DNA from: Nocardia pneumoniae NBRC 100136
GTDB lineage: Bacteria > Actinomycetota > Actinomycetes > Mycobacteriales > Mycobacteriaceae
Direction: 5' to 3'
NCBI RefSeq assembly: GCF_000308755.1
Contig: NZ_BAGF01000002.1
Span: forward strand, 124,001 to 188,000
Length of the DNA stretch: 64,000 bases
The position numbers were made by a program, and so were the translations under genes. Shown here one piece after another: positions 38,523-47,251 of this stretch; the first letter of the stretch is position 1; each line of letters starts with the position of its first letter. The notes beneath the pieces were generated by a model. That model searched no databases. It worked only from the letters and a program-made list of their open reading frames with translations, and had not been told where the DNA came from.

Positions 38523-38775
38523 GGTCCCTATCATGTCGCGTCCGCCGCGAACGCGCTAAGGCGGTGCTCCGTGGGCCCGGTGCGTGGAGCGCCAGGCCAG
38601 GGGTTGCCCGGTCGACGCCGCGGCGTGGCCTCGGCGTTCTATTCTGTTCGGGTCGTGTGGTTCGGATCTGTCGAAAGTCGGTCACCATGCTGAGTCCCAG
38701 GTCGCTGTGCTCCCACCAGGTCGCGGAGGGGAACGCGGTTACACAGGCTCGCCCGCTGCCCTTAGAGTGGCCAAC

Positions 38776-39978
38776 ATGACTTACGACGTCGCGAGGGTTC
38801 GGGGCCTGATACCGTCCCTGGGCGACGGCTGGATCCATCTCGACCCGCAAGCGGGCATGCTGGTTCCGGATGCGGTATCCCGTGCCGTCTCAACGGGTTT
38901 CCGAACTTCTTCCTTTTCGCATACCGGCCGCACCAGCGCCGCGGTGCGCAGCGCGGCGATTCTGGACGCCGCCCGCGAGGCGGTGGCCGACTTGGTCGGC
39001 GGTGACCCGGCGGGCGTCGTGCTCGGCCCCGACCGCGCGGTCCTGCTGGCCTGGCTGGCCGAGTCGCTGAGCTCCCGGCTCGGGCTCGGCACCGGCATCG
39101 TGCTGTCCCGGCTGGACGACGAGGCCAACGTCGCGCCCTGGCTGCGCATCGCCAACCGATACGGCGCACATGTGCGCTGGGCCGAGGTGGAGATCGAGAC
39201 CTGCGAGATGCCGTCCTGGCAGTTCGAGGAGCTGATCGGCCCCACGGCGCGACTGGTCGCGCTCACCGCCGCCTCACCCATCGTCGGCTCGGCGCCGGCC
39301 GTGCGGGTGGCCGCGGATCGAGTGCACGAAGTGGGCGGCCTGCTGGTGGCCGACGCGTTCGGCGCCGCCCCTTACGCGCTGATCGACATCGACGATTTGA
39401 ACGCCGACGTGGTCGCGCTGAGCGCACCGGCATGGGGTGGTCCGCAGATCGGCGCGCTGGTCTTCCGCGACCCGGCGTTCCTGGACCGGATCCCGTCGAT
39501 GTCGCTGAACCCGTATGCGAAGGGCGCCGAACGACTGGAGGTCGGCGGGCATCAGTACGCGCTGCTCGCCGGGCTGACCACCTCGATCGACTTCCTCGCC
39601 GGGCTCGACGAGCGGGCGCGCGGAACCCGGCGCGAGCGCTTGGAAATGTCCATCACGTCGCTGCAGGACTATCACGACGAGCTGTTCGAGCACTTGATGG
39701 CCGTGCTGAACGCGATCCCGAACCTCACCGTGATCGGCCGCGCGTCCACCCGCATTCCCACCGTCAGTTTCACCCTCGCCGGTATGCAGGCGGAGAAGGT
39801 CGCGGCCAAGCTGGCCGACCACCGGATCGGTACGGTCAGCGGCGTGCACGGCGGCAGCAGGCTGCTGGACGCGCTCGGCGTCAACGACGAGGGCGGCGCC
39901 GTGACCATCGGCCTCGCGCCCTACACCACCAAGTTCGAGATCGATCAGCTCGGCAGGGCGTTGTTGTCGCTGGAGTGA
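38776..39978 (+). CDS. Cysteine-desulfurase-like PLP enzyme (Rv3778c-like)
   Basis: 400 aa, class V aminotransferase fold. The N-terminus YDVARVRGLIPSLGDGWIHL and the C-terminal domain (RIPTVSFTLAGMQAEKVAAK, then GTVSGVHGGSRLLDALG) match the TIGR01976-type cysteine desulfurase-like group. Where true desulfurases have the PLP-Lys (usually an SxHK motif), this protein reads ADVVALSAPAWGGPQIGALV; I see no Lys there, so PLP chemistry is doubtful and it may be a non-catalytic relative or use a different residue. Start ATG 38776; a longer in-frame extension lacks family sequence. Diverges from bpa. Confidence 0.8.
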   Translation: MTYDVARVRGLIPSLGDGWIHLDPQAGMLVPDAVSRAVSTGFRTSSFSHTGRTSAAVRSAAILDAAREAVADLVGGDPAGVVLGPDRAVLLAWLAESLSSRLGLGTGIVLSRLDDEANVAPWLRIANRYGAHVRWAEVEIETCEMPSWQFEELIGPTARLVALTAASPIVGSAPAVRVAADRVHEVGGLLVADAFGAAPYALIDIDDLNADVVALSAPAWGGPQIGALVFRDPAFLDRIPSMSLNPYAKGAERLEVGGHQYALLAGLTTSIDFLAGLDERARGTRRERLEMSITSLQDYHDELFEHLMAVLNAIPNLTVIGRASTRIPTVSFTLAGMQAEKVAAKLADHRIGTVSGVHGGSRLLDALGVNDEGGAVTIGLAPYTTKFEIDQLGRALLSLE

Positions 39979-39992
39979 GCGGGCCGAGCGGA

Positions 39993-40029
39993 GGCTGAGG
40001 CAGCCGCGTACAGGGCGCAGGCGAGGCAG
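39993..40029. repeat. Dispersed 37-nt repeat, copy 1
   Basis: Begins GGCTGAGGCAGCCGCG and ends GCGCAGGCGAGGCAG. It differs at only 2 of 37 positions from 60649-60685. Both copies lie in a short gap between a plus-strand gene end and a convergent minus-strand stop, so it may be a shared terminator-type element. Confidence 0.75.
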
Positions 40030-40033
40030 CTGC

Positions 40034-41038
40034 TCAGAGTTCTTTCACCCGCAGCACCACTTTGCCGAACGCCTCCCCGGAGTCCAGCAGCCGATGCGCT
40101 TCGCCCGCCTCCTCGATCGGCAGCTCGGCGGCGACGACCGGGACGACGGTGCCGTCGGCGATCAACGGCCACAGGTGCCTGCGAACCTCTGCGATGATCT
40201 CGGCTTTGCCGCCGACGCCGGTCGCGGGCCGCGCCCGCACGTTCGTCGCGTGGACGGTGCCCCACTTAGCCAGGAGCGCGGCCAGATTCAGCTCCGCGCT
40301 CACACCGCCCTGCATGCCGATCACCACGAGTTTGCCGTGGGCGGCCAGAGCGTCGACATTGCGGCCGAGATAGGCCGCGCCCATGTTGTCCAGGATGATG
40401 TCGGCGCCGGGGCCGCCCGCGCCCGATTGCTCGGCGCGCACCGCGGTGACGAAATCGTCCTCGCGGTAGTTGATCAGCACGCTCGCCCCCAGCTCCGCGC
40501 AGCGCGCCAGCTTCTCGGCCGACCCGGCGGTCACCGCGACACGCGCGCCGAGCGCCTTGGCGACCTGGATGGCGTGTGTGCCGACACCGCCTCCGCCGCC
40601 GTGGATCAACACCAGATGGTTCGCGCGCAGGCCTGCGGTCATCACGAGGTTCGACCACACGGTGGCCGCCACTTCGGGCAGTCCGGCCGCCGCGCCCAGA
40701 TCGAGGCCGTCCGGGACCGGAAGCACCTGGGTCGCTGGCACCGCGACCCGTTCGGCGTAACCGCCGCCGGACAGCAGCGCGCACACCCGATCGCCGACAG
40801 CCCAGTCACGCACCCCGTCGCCGAGTTCGGCGATGACACCGGAACATTCCAGGCCGATGATCGGGCTCGCGCCCGGCGGGGGAGGGTAGTGGCCTCGGCG
40901 CTGCAGCAGGTCGGCCCGGTTGACACCGGCCGCGGCCACCTCGATCAGGACTTCGCCGTGTCCTGGCGTCGGATCGGGCGCCTCCGCCCAGGACATCGTC
41001 TCGGGTCCGCCGAATCCGTTCAGGTCGATAGCACGCAC
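40034..41038 (-). CDS. NAD(P)H:quinone oxidoreductase (Rv3777-like)
   Basis: 334 aa MDR protein. GHGEVLIEVAAAGVNRADLL in the GroES-like domain, and the cofactor loop LIHGGGGGVGTHAIQVAKAL at about 141-160. It ends SGEAFGKVVLRVKEL. No zinc ligands, so a quinone/enone reductase of the PIG3-like group. The adjacency to the Rv3778c-like gene, and both near bpa and glfT1, repeats the mycobacterial order Rv3777-Rv3783, which supports orthology. Physiological substrate unknown. Confidence 0.85.
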   Translation of the reverse strand: MRAIDLNGFGGPETMSWAEAPDPTPGHGEVLIEVAAAGVNRADLLQRRGHYPPPPGASPIIGLECSGVIAELGDGVRDWAVGDRVCALLSGGGYAERVAVPATQVLPVPDGLDLGAAAGLPEVAATVWSNLVMTAGLRANHLVLIHGGGGGVGTHAIQVAKALGARVAVTAGSAEKLARCAELGASVLINYREDDFVTAVRAEQSGAGGPGADIILDNMGAAYLGRNVDALAAHGKLVVIGMQGGVSAELNLAALLAKWGTVHATNVRARPATGVGGKAEIIAEVRRHLWPLIADGTVVPVVAAELPIEEAGEAHRLLDSGEAFGKVVLRVKEL

Positions 41039-41168
41039 CGTGCCATACTGCTCCGCCGGTGCGGATCAGCGCGCGCTGACCCCCGCCGAGCGGCCGGTAC
41101 GCCGCGCAGCGGACCGCAATCCGGCAAGCAAGCTGCGATGACCGGCGTCACAGACTACCGTTCCGGGC

Positions 41169-42347
41169 ATGAGCGGCGGCTTCATCAATTTCCAGAACGA
41201 GATCTACCTGGGCGGTCTAGGTGGAGCGGTGCCCGAATTGCCCATGACCGCCGCGGGTTTGGAGTCGCTCGCGCAGCAGCGCCTGGACCCGGCGGCCTTC
41301 GCCTACGTGGCGGGCAGTGCCTCGGCGGAGCGCACGGCCGCGGCCAACCGGTCGGCCTTCGATCGATACCGCATCCTGCCCCGGATGCTGCGCGGCGCGA
41401 CCGGGCCCGGTGCCAGGGACCTCTCGGTCGAGGTGCTCGGGACCCGGCTGGCGGCTCCCGTGCTCACCGCACCGATCGGTGTCCTCGAGCTGCTGCACGA
41501 AGGCGGTGAGGTGATCGCGGCCGAGGTGACCAAGGAGCTGGGCATCGGCACGGTGCTGTCCACCGCGGCCTCCTCGACCATCGAAGAGGTCGGCGCGGCG
41601 GCCGGTGCGTGGTGGTATCAGCTGTACTGGCCCGCCGACGACGAACTGGCCCGTTCCTTCGTCCAGCGCGCCGAGCGAGCGGGCGCTTCGGCGATCGTGG
41701 TGACCGTGGACACCCCGACACTGGGGTGGCGTCCACGCGACCTCGAACTGGCGCACCTGCCGTTCCTGCACGGCAAGGGCATCGCGAACTACCTGTCCGA
41801 CCCGGTCTTCCGCGCCAAGCTCGCGGCCGCGCCGGAGGAGAGCGAGGAGGCGATGCGGACGGCCATCCTCACCTGGGTGGGCTTGTTCGGCAACCACACG
41901 CTGCGGCCCGCCGATCTCGCACACCTGCGGGAGTGGACCGACCTGCCGATCGCGGTGAAGGGCATCCTGCACCCGGAGGACGCGCGGCAGGTGGTCGATG
42001 CGGGCGCCGACGCGGTGGTGGTGAGCAATCACGGCGGACGCCAGGTCGACGGCTCGATCGCGGCACTGGACGCGTTGCCCGCGGTGGTGGCCACCGTCGG
42101 CGACCGTGCCGACGTGCTGTTCGACTCGGGTGTGCGCACCGGATCCGACGTGCTGGTCGCGCTGGCGCTCGGCGCGAAGGCGGTGCTCTACGGGCGGCCC
42201 TGGGCCTACGGTCTCGGTCTGGCCGGTGCCGCGGGCGTCCGGCACGCGCTGCGGGTATTGCTGGCCGACTTCGACTCGGCGCTCGGACTCTCCGGCTGCG
42301 CCGACCTGGCCGCGGTGGGCCGCTCGCTGCTGTCCACGGTGCGCTGA
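41169..42347 (+). CDS. Lactate 2-monooxygenase / FMN-dependent alpha-hydroxy-acid oxidase
   Basis: 392 aa TIM-barrel flavoprotein. YVAGSASAERTAAANRSAFD and YRILPRMLRG in the N-terminal part, TAPIGVLELLHEGGE, WYQLYWPADDE, then VKGILHPEDARQVVDAG, and the catalytic His288 in SNHGGRQVDGS followed by the FMN-phosphate loop LFDSGVRTGSDVL. The insertion around residues 195-240 (HLPFLHGKGIANYLSDPVF) fits lactate 2-monooxygenase, which turns lactate into acetate, CO2 and water. The MarR gene 41 bp downstream on the same strand may control it. Confidence 0.85.
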   Translation: MSGGFINFQNEIYLGGLGGAVPELPMTAAGLESLAQQRLDPAAFAYVAGSASAERTAAANRSAFDRYRILPRMLRGATGPGARDLSVEVLGTRLAAPVLTAPIGVLELLHEGGEVIAAEVTKELGIGTVLSTAASSTIEEVGAAAGAWWYQLYWPADDELARSFVQRAERAGASAIVVTVDTPTLGWRPRDLELAHLPFLHGKGIANYLSDPVFRAKLAAAPEESEEAMRTAILTWVGLFGNHTLRPADLAHLREWTDLPIAVKGILHPEDARQVVDAGADAVVVSNHGGRQVDGSIAALDALPAVVATVGDRADVLFDSGVRTGSDVLVALALGAKAVLYGRPWAYGLGLAGAAGVRHALRVLLADFDSALGLSGCADLAAVGRSLLSTVR

Positions 42348-42388
42348 CCTGCGGCACTCGCCGATTTGCGCAGTTCGCCGCGCATAGA

Positions 42389-42889
42389 ATGACCATCGTG
42401 CATCCCGAACCGAGCGGTCGAGCGGTGGCCGAACCGCGGTGGCTCACCCCAGCGCAGCAGCGCGCCTGGCGCGCGTACATGGACGGTCACCAGCGCCTGA
42501 TGACGGCACTGAACCGTCAGCTGCAGCGCGACAGCGACCTGACCATCGCCGAATACCGCATCCTCGTCCTGCTCTCGGAGGCCCCTGACCGCTCGCTGCG
42601 AATGAGCGAGCTGGCCGACGGCGTGCTGTCCTCGCGCAGCAAGCTCACCCATCAGATCCGGCGGCTGGAGGCCCAGCAGATGGTGCGCCGCAACACGTGT
42701 CTGGAGGACGGCCGCGGCGTGCTCGCCGAACTCACCGACGAGGGCATGCGCCGCCTGGAGGCCGCCGCCCCCGGCCATGTCGAGGCCGTCCGCCGCCACT
42801 TCATCGATCTGCTCGCCCCGGCCCAGCTCGACGTGATCGGCGAGGTCTTCGGACGCGTCGACGAGGAAATCGGCAAGCACCCCGGCTGA
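42389..42889 (+). CDS. MarR-family transcriptional regulator
   Basis: 166 aa. WLTPAQQRAWRAYMDGHQRL forms the first dimerisation helix, and the winged helix runs TIAEYRILVLLSEAPDRSLR to MSELADGVLSSRSKLTHQIRRL (recognition helix about 80-97) and the wing (LEDGRGVLAELTDEG). ATG 42389 is preferred; GTG 42398 is an alternative. Probable co-transcription with the lactate-monooxygenase gene suggests control of it or of itself. A tRNA-Ser follows after 24 bp. Confidence 0.82.
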   Translation: MTIVHPEPSGRAVAEPRWLTPAQQRAWRAYMDGHQRLMTALNRQLQRDSDLTIAEYRILVLLSEAPDRSLRMSELADGVLSSRSKLTHQIRRLEAQQMVRRNTCLEDGRGVLAELTDEGMRRLEAAAPGHVEAVRRHFIDLLAPAQLDVIGEVFGRVDEEIGKHPG

Positions 42890-42913
42890 GCGGTCCGCTA
42901 CGATCAGGTCCCT

Positions 42914-42998
42914 GGAGACGTGGCAGAGCGGCCGAATGCACTCGCCTTGAAAGCGAGCGTCGCGAGAGCGACCGGGGGTTCAAATCCCTCCGTCTCCG
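42914..42998 (+). tRNA. tRNA-Ser(TGA)
   Basis: Acceptor arms GGAGACG (42914-42920) and CGTCTCC (42991-42997) with discriminator G; anticodon stem CTCGC/GCGAG around loop CTTGAAA gives anticodon TGA; a long variable arm is present, as in class II tRNAs; T-loop GGTTCAAATCC. CCA is not encoded. Confidence 0.95.
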
Positions 42999-43499
42999 CT
43001 CCACTCATGGCCGGTCCATGCTCACGGAGAGCGTGAGCCGGGCTCGTTTCGCCATGTTGTGGGGGTGCAACCCCCACACCCCGCCCGGCGGGCTTCGCCC
43101 CCGGATCCCCGCCTATGGTCCGGCTACCACAGCTGCCGCGCCTGTCGGGCTGACCATAGTTACGCCTGCCTATGGTTGCGTTGACCAGTGTTCGAATCCC
43201 GTTGGGCCGTCAGCGCGCATTCCCGGAAACGCTTGAGGCACAGGGTACGACCAGTCTGGGCGGTGTGCCGCGATTGCTGGAACGGTCGAACGCGCGGCCC
43301 CCGGAAATCGCGCTGTCGAGTATCGTTGACGCGATCTGCTTTTCGAGATTTCGAGGGGGGTCGCGATCGCTGTATGGCGGTTCGCCGGAGTGGAACGGCG
43401 CTGGCAGGAGGGTTTCGCCACGCGATGAGCGCGACGAACGGACTTCGACACGGCTATGGCCTCCGGCCCACCCATGGCGGCTCTGGCAGGATGGTTCGC
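42999..43499. other. Gene-free stretch after tRNA-Ser, with hairpins
   Basis: About 500 bp. CTCAC/GTGAG (43021-43037) and a strong stem TGTGGGGGT/ACCCCCACA (43058-43066 with 43070-43078) probably end the tRNA transcript. Beyond that are several short repeats of CCTATGGT and ACCATAG (about 43100-43180), then the promoter region of the esterase. No convincing gene. Confidence 0.5.
43058..43078 (+). terminator. Terminator after tRNA-Ser(TGA)
   Basis: A 9-bp perfect stem TGTGGGGGT/ACCCCCACA with a 3-nt loop lies 60 nt past the tRNA. Confidence 0.6.
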
Positions 43500-44573
43500 A
43501 TGCTGTCTCGCCGCGGGGTGCGGCGTTGGGTTTCCAGCGCCTTGGTCAGCGCCGCACTGGTTTCGGGTGTGGTGGCGTTCGGCGCTCCCCAGGTGACGGC
43601 GGCCCCTGGCGCCGCACCGCCGGTGAACACCGGCTCCTCGGACGGCCCCGGCCCGGCCGAGCCGACCAGTAAACAGCCCTCGACGCCCAGGATCGACCGC
43701 ATCGAACCGATCAACGACCGATGGCTTCGGGTCTTCGTCGCGTCGCCGTCGATGAGCCGGGTGGTCGAGGTGCAGGTGCTGCTGCCGCGCGACCGGTCCC
43801 GCCCGCGCCCGACCGTCTACATGCTCGACGGCCGCAGCGCGAGCCCCGACAGCAACAACTGGACCGAGCTCGGGCACGCGGATCGCTTCTACGCGGACAA
43901 GGACGTCAACGTGGTGCTCACCGTCGGCGGACCGGCCAGCTTCTACACCGACTGGCAGCGTCCCGACCCGGTGCTCGGCACCAACATGTGGGAGACGTTC
44001 CTCGCCAAGGAGCTGCCCCCGCTCATCGACGCGAAGTTCGACGGCAACGGCGTCAACGCGGTCATGGGCGTCTCGATGGGCGCCGAGGCCGCGATGATGC
44101 TCGCGTTCCGTCAGCCGAAGCTCTACACCGCGATCGCCGCGCACAGCGGGTGTTTCTCGATGGGCACCGATATCGGCCAGGCGCAGGCCCGCGCGGTGGT
44201 GGCCACCTACATGGGCGAGCCGGACAACATGTTCGGCAAGCAGGACGATCCGGCCTGGCTGGCCCACGACGTCACGTTGCACGCGGACGCGTTGCGGGGC
44301 AAGACGATCTATCTGTCGGTGGGCAGCGGCATACCCGGCGTGCACGACGTGCCCGGCACCCCGAACGTCGACGTGGCCAGCGCCATCGGGTTCGGCGGCC
44401 CGCTGGAGGCCGCGACCAACGCCTGCACCCGACGGCTCACCGACCGGCTCCGTTCGCTCGGCATCCCGGTCACCGCGCACTTCCGCGCCACCGGCACGCA
44501 CTCCTGGCCGTACTGGGAGGACGAGCTGGCGCTGTCTTGGCCGACGATCGCGGGCGCGATCGGCGTCCGCTAG
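43500..44573 (+). CDS. Secreted esterase of the antigen-85/mycolyltransferase-like family
   Basis: 357 aa. Signal peptide MLSRRGVRRWVSSALVSAAL with cleavage near VTAAPG (about residue 35), then a Pro/Ser/Thr-rich linker (about 38-62). The esterase domain includes PTVYMLDGRSASPDSNNW, the nucleophile elbow GVSMGAEAAMML (Ser192) and the terminal His in TGTHSWPYWEDEL. These are the marks of the esterase-D/Ag85 fold that transfers mycolates to trehalose or arabinan, or cleaves esters, outside the cell. ATG 43491 (9 nt earlier) is also possible. Its stop overlaps the convergent aminotransferase gene by 4 nt. True mycolyltransferase activity is not proven. Confidence 0.82.
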   Translation: MLSRRGVRRWVSSALVSAALVSGVVAFGAPQVTAAPGAAPPVNTGSSDGPGPAEPTSKQPSTPRIDRIEPINDRWLRVFVASPSMSRVVEVQVLLPRDRSRPRPTVYMLDGRSASPDSNNWTELGHADRFYADKDVNVVLTVGGPASFYTDWQRPDPVLGTNMWETFLAKELPPLIDAKFDGNGVNAVMGVSMGAEAAMMLAFRQPKLYTAIAAHSGCFSMGTDIGQAQARAVVATYMGEPDNMFGKQDDPAWLAHDVTLHADALRGKTIYLSVGSGIPGVHDVPGTPNVDVASAIGFGGPLEAATNACTRRLTDRLRSLGIPVTAHFRATGTHSWPYWEDELALSWPTIAGAIGVR

Positions 44574-45643
44574 CCGAGGAACCGCTCGAGTATCGCGGGA
44601 TCGGTGGCGAAGCCGAGGAACAAATCGTTCTCGTGCGGGTCACCGACCGTGACGCGGACCCCGTCGCTGCCGTAGGGCCGCACCAGTACTCCCGCCGCCG
44701 CGCTCGCCTCGCCGAACTCGGCGCCGCGCTCGCCCAGCGGCAGCCAGACGAAGTTCGCCTGGCTCGGCGGCACCGGATACCCGGCGGCCACCAGTGCGTC
44801 GCGCATCCGTTCGCGCTCGGCGACCAGAACGTCGGTGCGATCCAGCAATTCGTGCCGCGCCTCCAGCGAGGCGATCGCCGCCGCCTGCGCGAGCCGGTTG
44901 ACGCTGAACGGGATGTGCACCTTCAGCAGTGCCGTGATCACGGCGGGATCGCCCACCGCGTACCCGACGCGCAGCCCGGCCAGCCCGTAGGCCTTGGAGA
45001 AGGTGCGCAGCACAACCACATTGGGCCGGGTCCGGCCGAGTTCGACGCCGTCCGGATGATCGGCCAGCCGGAGGTATTCGTAGTAGGCCTCGTCCAGCAC
45101 CACCAGCACGTGCGACGGGACCGCGTCCAGGAACCGGACCAGTTCCGCCTTGCCGACGGCGGTGCCGGTGGGGTTGTTCGGGTTGCAGACGAAGATCAGC
45201 TTGGTCCGTTCGGTGACCGCCGCGGCCAAAGCGTCCAGATCGTGCACTTGGTCGGCGGTGAGCGGTACCTGCACGGCGGTGGCGTTGCCGACCTTGGTCA
45301 CGATCGGGTACGCCTCGAACGAGCGCCACGCGAACAGCACCTCGTCGGACGCCGACGCGCAGGTGATCTGCACCAGCTCCTGGCACAGGGCTACGCTGCC
45401 GCAGCCGACGGCGATGTTGTCGAATCCCACCCCGAGGAACTCGGCCAGCGCCGTGCGCAGCTCGGTCACCTGATTGTCCGGATACCGGTTGACCAACTCC
45501 GCCGCCTCGGCGATGGCCTTGGCGGCGGCGGGCAGCGGACCGAAGGTCGTTTCGTTGCTGGCCAACTTGACCGCGCCGGGATGGCTGCGGCCGGGGGTGT
45601 ACGCCGGGATCGAATCGAGGTCCGGCCGGATCTGCGCTGTCAC
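44570..45643 (-). CDS. pat: Phenylalanine / histidinol-phosphate-type aminotransferase
   Basis: 357 aa class I/II PLP enzyme. IPAYTPGRSHPGAVKLASNE at the N-terminus, FVCNPNNPTGTAVGKAELVR, VVLDEAYYEY, and the PLP Lys in RTFSKAYGLAGLRVGYA. It matches the putative phenylalanine aminotransferase (Pat/HisC2, Rv3772-like) group, transaminating phenylpyruvate or 4-hydroxyphenylpyruvate. HisC-type activity cannot be excluded. It is distant from any his operon here. GTG start 45643. Confidence 0.85.
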   Translation of the reverse strand: MTAQIRPDLDSIPAYTPGRSHPGAVKLASNETTFGPLPAAAKAIAEAAELVNRYPDNQVTELRTALAEFLGVGFDNIAVGCGSVALCQELVQITCASASDEVLFAWRSFEAYPIVTKVGNATAVQVPLTADQVHDLDALAAAVTERTKLIFVCNPNNPTGTAVGKAELVRFLDAVPSHVLVVLDEAYYEYLRLADHPDGVELGRTRPNVVVLRTFSKAYGLAGLRVGYAVGDPAVITALLKVHIPFSVNRLAQAAAIASLEARHELLDRTDVLVAERERMRDALVAAGYPVPPSQANFVWLPLGERGAEFGEASAAAGVLVRPYGSDGVRVTVGDPHENDLFLGFATDPAILERFLG

Positions 45644-45761
45644 ACTCCAACCCTAATCCGCGGCACAGATAGCCCGGTCAGCGTACCGGAAATTCTCTGG
45701 GCTAGCGGCCCCCACGTGCGATTTTCTACCGAAGAACCGCAACTCGCCCTACGCTGGTTTC

Positions 45762-46463
45762 ATGTCGGGCACCTACGACGATATGGCCCCGCTACGGGGA
45801 AGCGACCTGCAAGACGAACGACCGACTGCCCGTGGGCAGGTGCCCATCACCGTGGTGGAGCCCGAGGGCAATGCCCGCGGCGGGATCGTGGTGCTGCACG
45901 AGTCCAGGGAGTTGACCGGCGCGCTGCGCGACCTGATGAACGCCCTGGCCGGGGAAGGGTGGACGGTAGTCGTCCCCGACCTCTTCCACCGGGCAGACGG
46001 CGAACCGGGCAGCGGAGTCTTCGGCGACGAGCTGTTCGACGACTTCGACGCCTGCTTCGACTGGCTCACCCGGCGCGGGGTCTTCCCCGACACCATCGGC
46101 GTGCTCGGTTTCGACTCCGCCGGGACGGCCGCGTTCCTGGTCGCGACCAACCGCCCGATCGGGGCCGCGGTCAGCGTCGCGGCGCGCGGCATCGTCGAGC
46201 CGCTCGCCGCGCAGGCCGACGCGCTCGTGCGGGCCGCCCCCAAGCTGCAAGCGCCCTGGCTGGGCCTGTTCGGCGAAGACGACCCGGCCACCCCGCCCGC
46301 CGAGGTCGAACAGTTGCGCGACGCGACCGCCCGCGCGGACGTCGCCAGCCTGGTCGTCACCTACCCCGGACTGCACCACCGCGCCGACACCGCCGACGAG
46401 GACACCGACACCGTCGATTCGCAGACCAGAATCTTCGACTGGTTCGACAGCAACCTGCGCTGA
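45762..46463 (+). CDS. Dienelactone-hydrolase-like protein
   Basis: 233 aa alpha/beta hydrolase. GGIVVLHESRELTGALRDLM, then WTVVVPDLFHRADG, the nucleophile region GVLGFDSAGTAAFL and C-terminal acid/His in FGEDDPATPP and PGLHHRAD. The classical dienelactone hydrolase nucleophile is Cys in GxCxG; here it is Ser119 in FDSAG. Likely a cytoplasmic hydrolase of unknown small-molecule substrate. It stands alone upstream of the tRNA pair. Confidence 0.8.
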   Translation: MSGTYDDMAPLRGSDLQDERPTARGQVPITVVEPEGNARGGIVVLHESRELTGALRDLMNALAGEGWTVVVPDLFHRADGEPGSGVFGDELFDDFDACFDWLTRRGVFPDTIGVLGFDSAGTAAFLVATNRPIGAAVSVAARGIVEPLAAQADALVRAAPKLQAPWLGLFGEDDPATPPAEVEQLRDATARADVASLVVTYPGLHHRADTADEDTDTVDSQTRIFDWFDSNLR

Positions 46464-46551
46464 CCAGCCGTTTTGTGATCTGGACGGTAGCTCCTGTAAC
46501 CTTGCTGCTCGGCGGTTCGAAAGGACCGGTGCCCTCGAAGAGAAGGCTCCA

Positions 46552-46641
46552 GGAGGCGTGCCAGAGCGGCCGAATGGGACTCACTGCTAATGAGTTGTCC
46601 CTTCACGGGGACCGGAGGTTCAAATCCTCTCGCCTCCGCCA
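46552..46641 (+). tRNA. tRNA-Ser(GCT)
   Basis: Acceptor GGAGGCG/CGCCTCC with discriminator G at 46638 and encoded CCA to 46641. Anticodon stem ACTCA/TGAGT around CTGCTAA gives GCT. A long variable arm (TGTCCCTTCACGGGGACC) marks a class II tRNA. Confidence 0.95.
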
Positions 46642-46675
46642 CACCCGGGAAACCGGGTACAACTGAATAACACCT

Positions 46676-46748
46676 GCGCCCGTAGCTCAACGGATAGAGC
46701 ATCTGACTACGGATCAGAAGGTTAGGGGTTCGAATCCCTTCGGGCGCA
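46676..46748 (+). tRNA. tRNA-Arg(ACG)
   Basis: Acceptor GCGCCCG (46676-46682) pairs with CGGGCGC (46741-46747), discriminator A; anticodon stem TCTGA/TCAGA around CTACGGA gives ACG; T-arm GGGGTTCGAATCCC. Its 3' end and following terminator are partly duplicated at 51519-51572, marking it as an integration site. Confidence 0.95.
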
Positions 46749-46796
46749 CATAAGAGAAGGCTCCTTCGCTCATCGCGGAGGAGCCTTCTCGCATGT
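46741..46796 (+). repeat. Island left boundary: tRNA-Arg 3' end plus terminator (attL-like)
   Basis: CGGGCGCACATAAG, then GAGAAGGCTCC, TTCGCTCATCGCGG and GCCTTCTCGCATG are each matched in order at 51519-51572 (CGGGCGCACAAAAG, AGAAGGC, TTCGCTCATTGCGG, GCCTTCGTATG). Confidence 0.7.
46754..46790 (+). terminator. Terminator of the tRNA-Ser/tRNA-Arg transcript
   Basis: GAGAAGGCTCCT (46754-46765) pairs perfectly with AGGAGCCTTCTC (46779-46790), 12 bp, just after the tRNA-Arg. Confidence 0.85.
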
Positions 46797-46994
46797 CTCG
46801 AGCAAGGAATCCATGCCCGTTACCGTCCGCGTCTCTGGCGACCAGAACGGTGCAGCCATGCTCTGCGGTGGCAACTGCGGCTACCTGCGCGCCCGCGCAC
46901 GGCTACCTGCGTCGCACGCATGGCGTGCGGGTCGGTCACTGGCTGGGCAGCCGGGGAGCCTTTCAGCCCCGACGCCGCGTAGTACCGGACAACA

Positions 46995-47039
46995 CGAACG
47001 CCCCGCCACCGTCGTCTAGGCGAAGGGGCGGGGCGTTCG
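46995..47039. terminator. 13-bp hairpin downstream of the Xre-TPR gene
   Basis: CGAACGCCCCGCC (46995-47007) pairs with GGCGGGGCGTTCG (47027-47039). It probably ends the minus-strand regulator transcript; about 200 bp between it and the stop at 47252, and the 46797-46994 stretch, hold no gene I can support. Confidence 0.55.
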
Positions 47040-47251
47040 GGCTTCCGTCTGCGGGCGCTTGAGCTCGCCATCAGTTACGCCAGCGGTGAAGGCTAGTGCC
47101 TCGTCCAGATAGCTTCCGCTGTAACCGCCGGTATGGACAAGTCCGCGAAGGTAGTCGAAAGGCGGCTGGCCACGGCGTGTCGCACCGCCATTCGACTAAC
47201 CTCGCCGCGTCACCGAACTCGAATACCAACCTTTCTGGACGGAGCACTAGT

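Noticed and set aside
43090..43180. Short CCTATGGT/ACCATAG repeats considered as a CRISPR or att array
   Set aside because: Irregular spacing and too short; no CRISPR-like units anywhere in the window and no cas genes.
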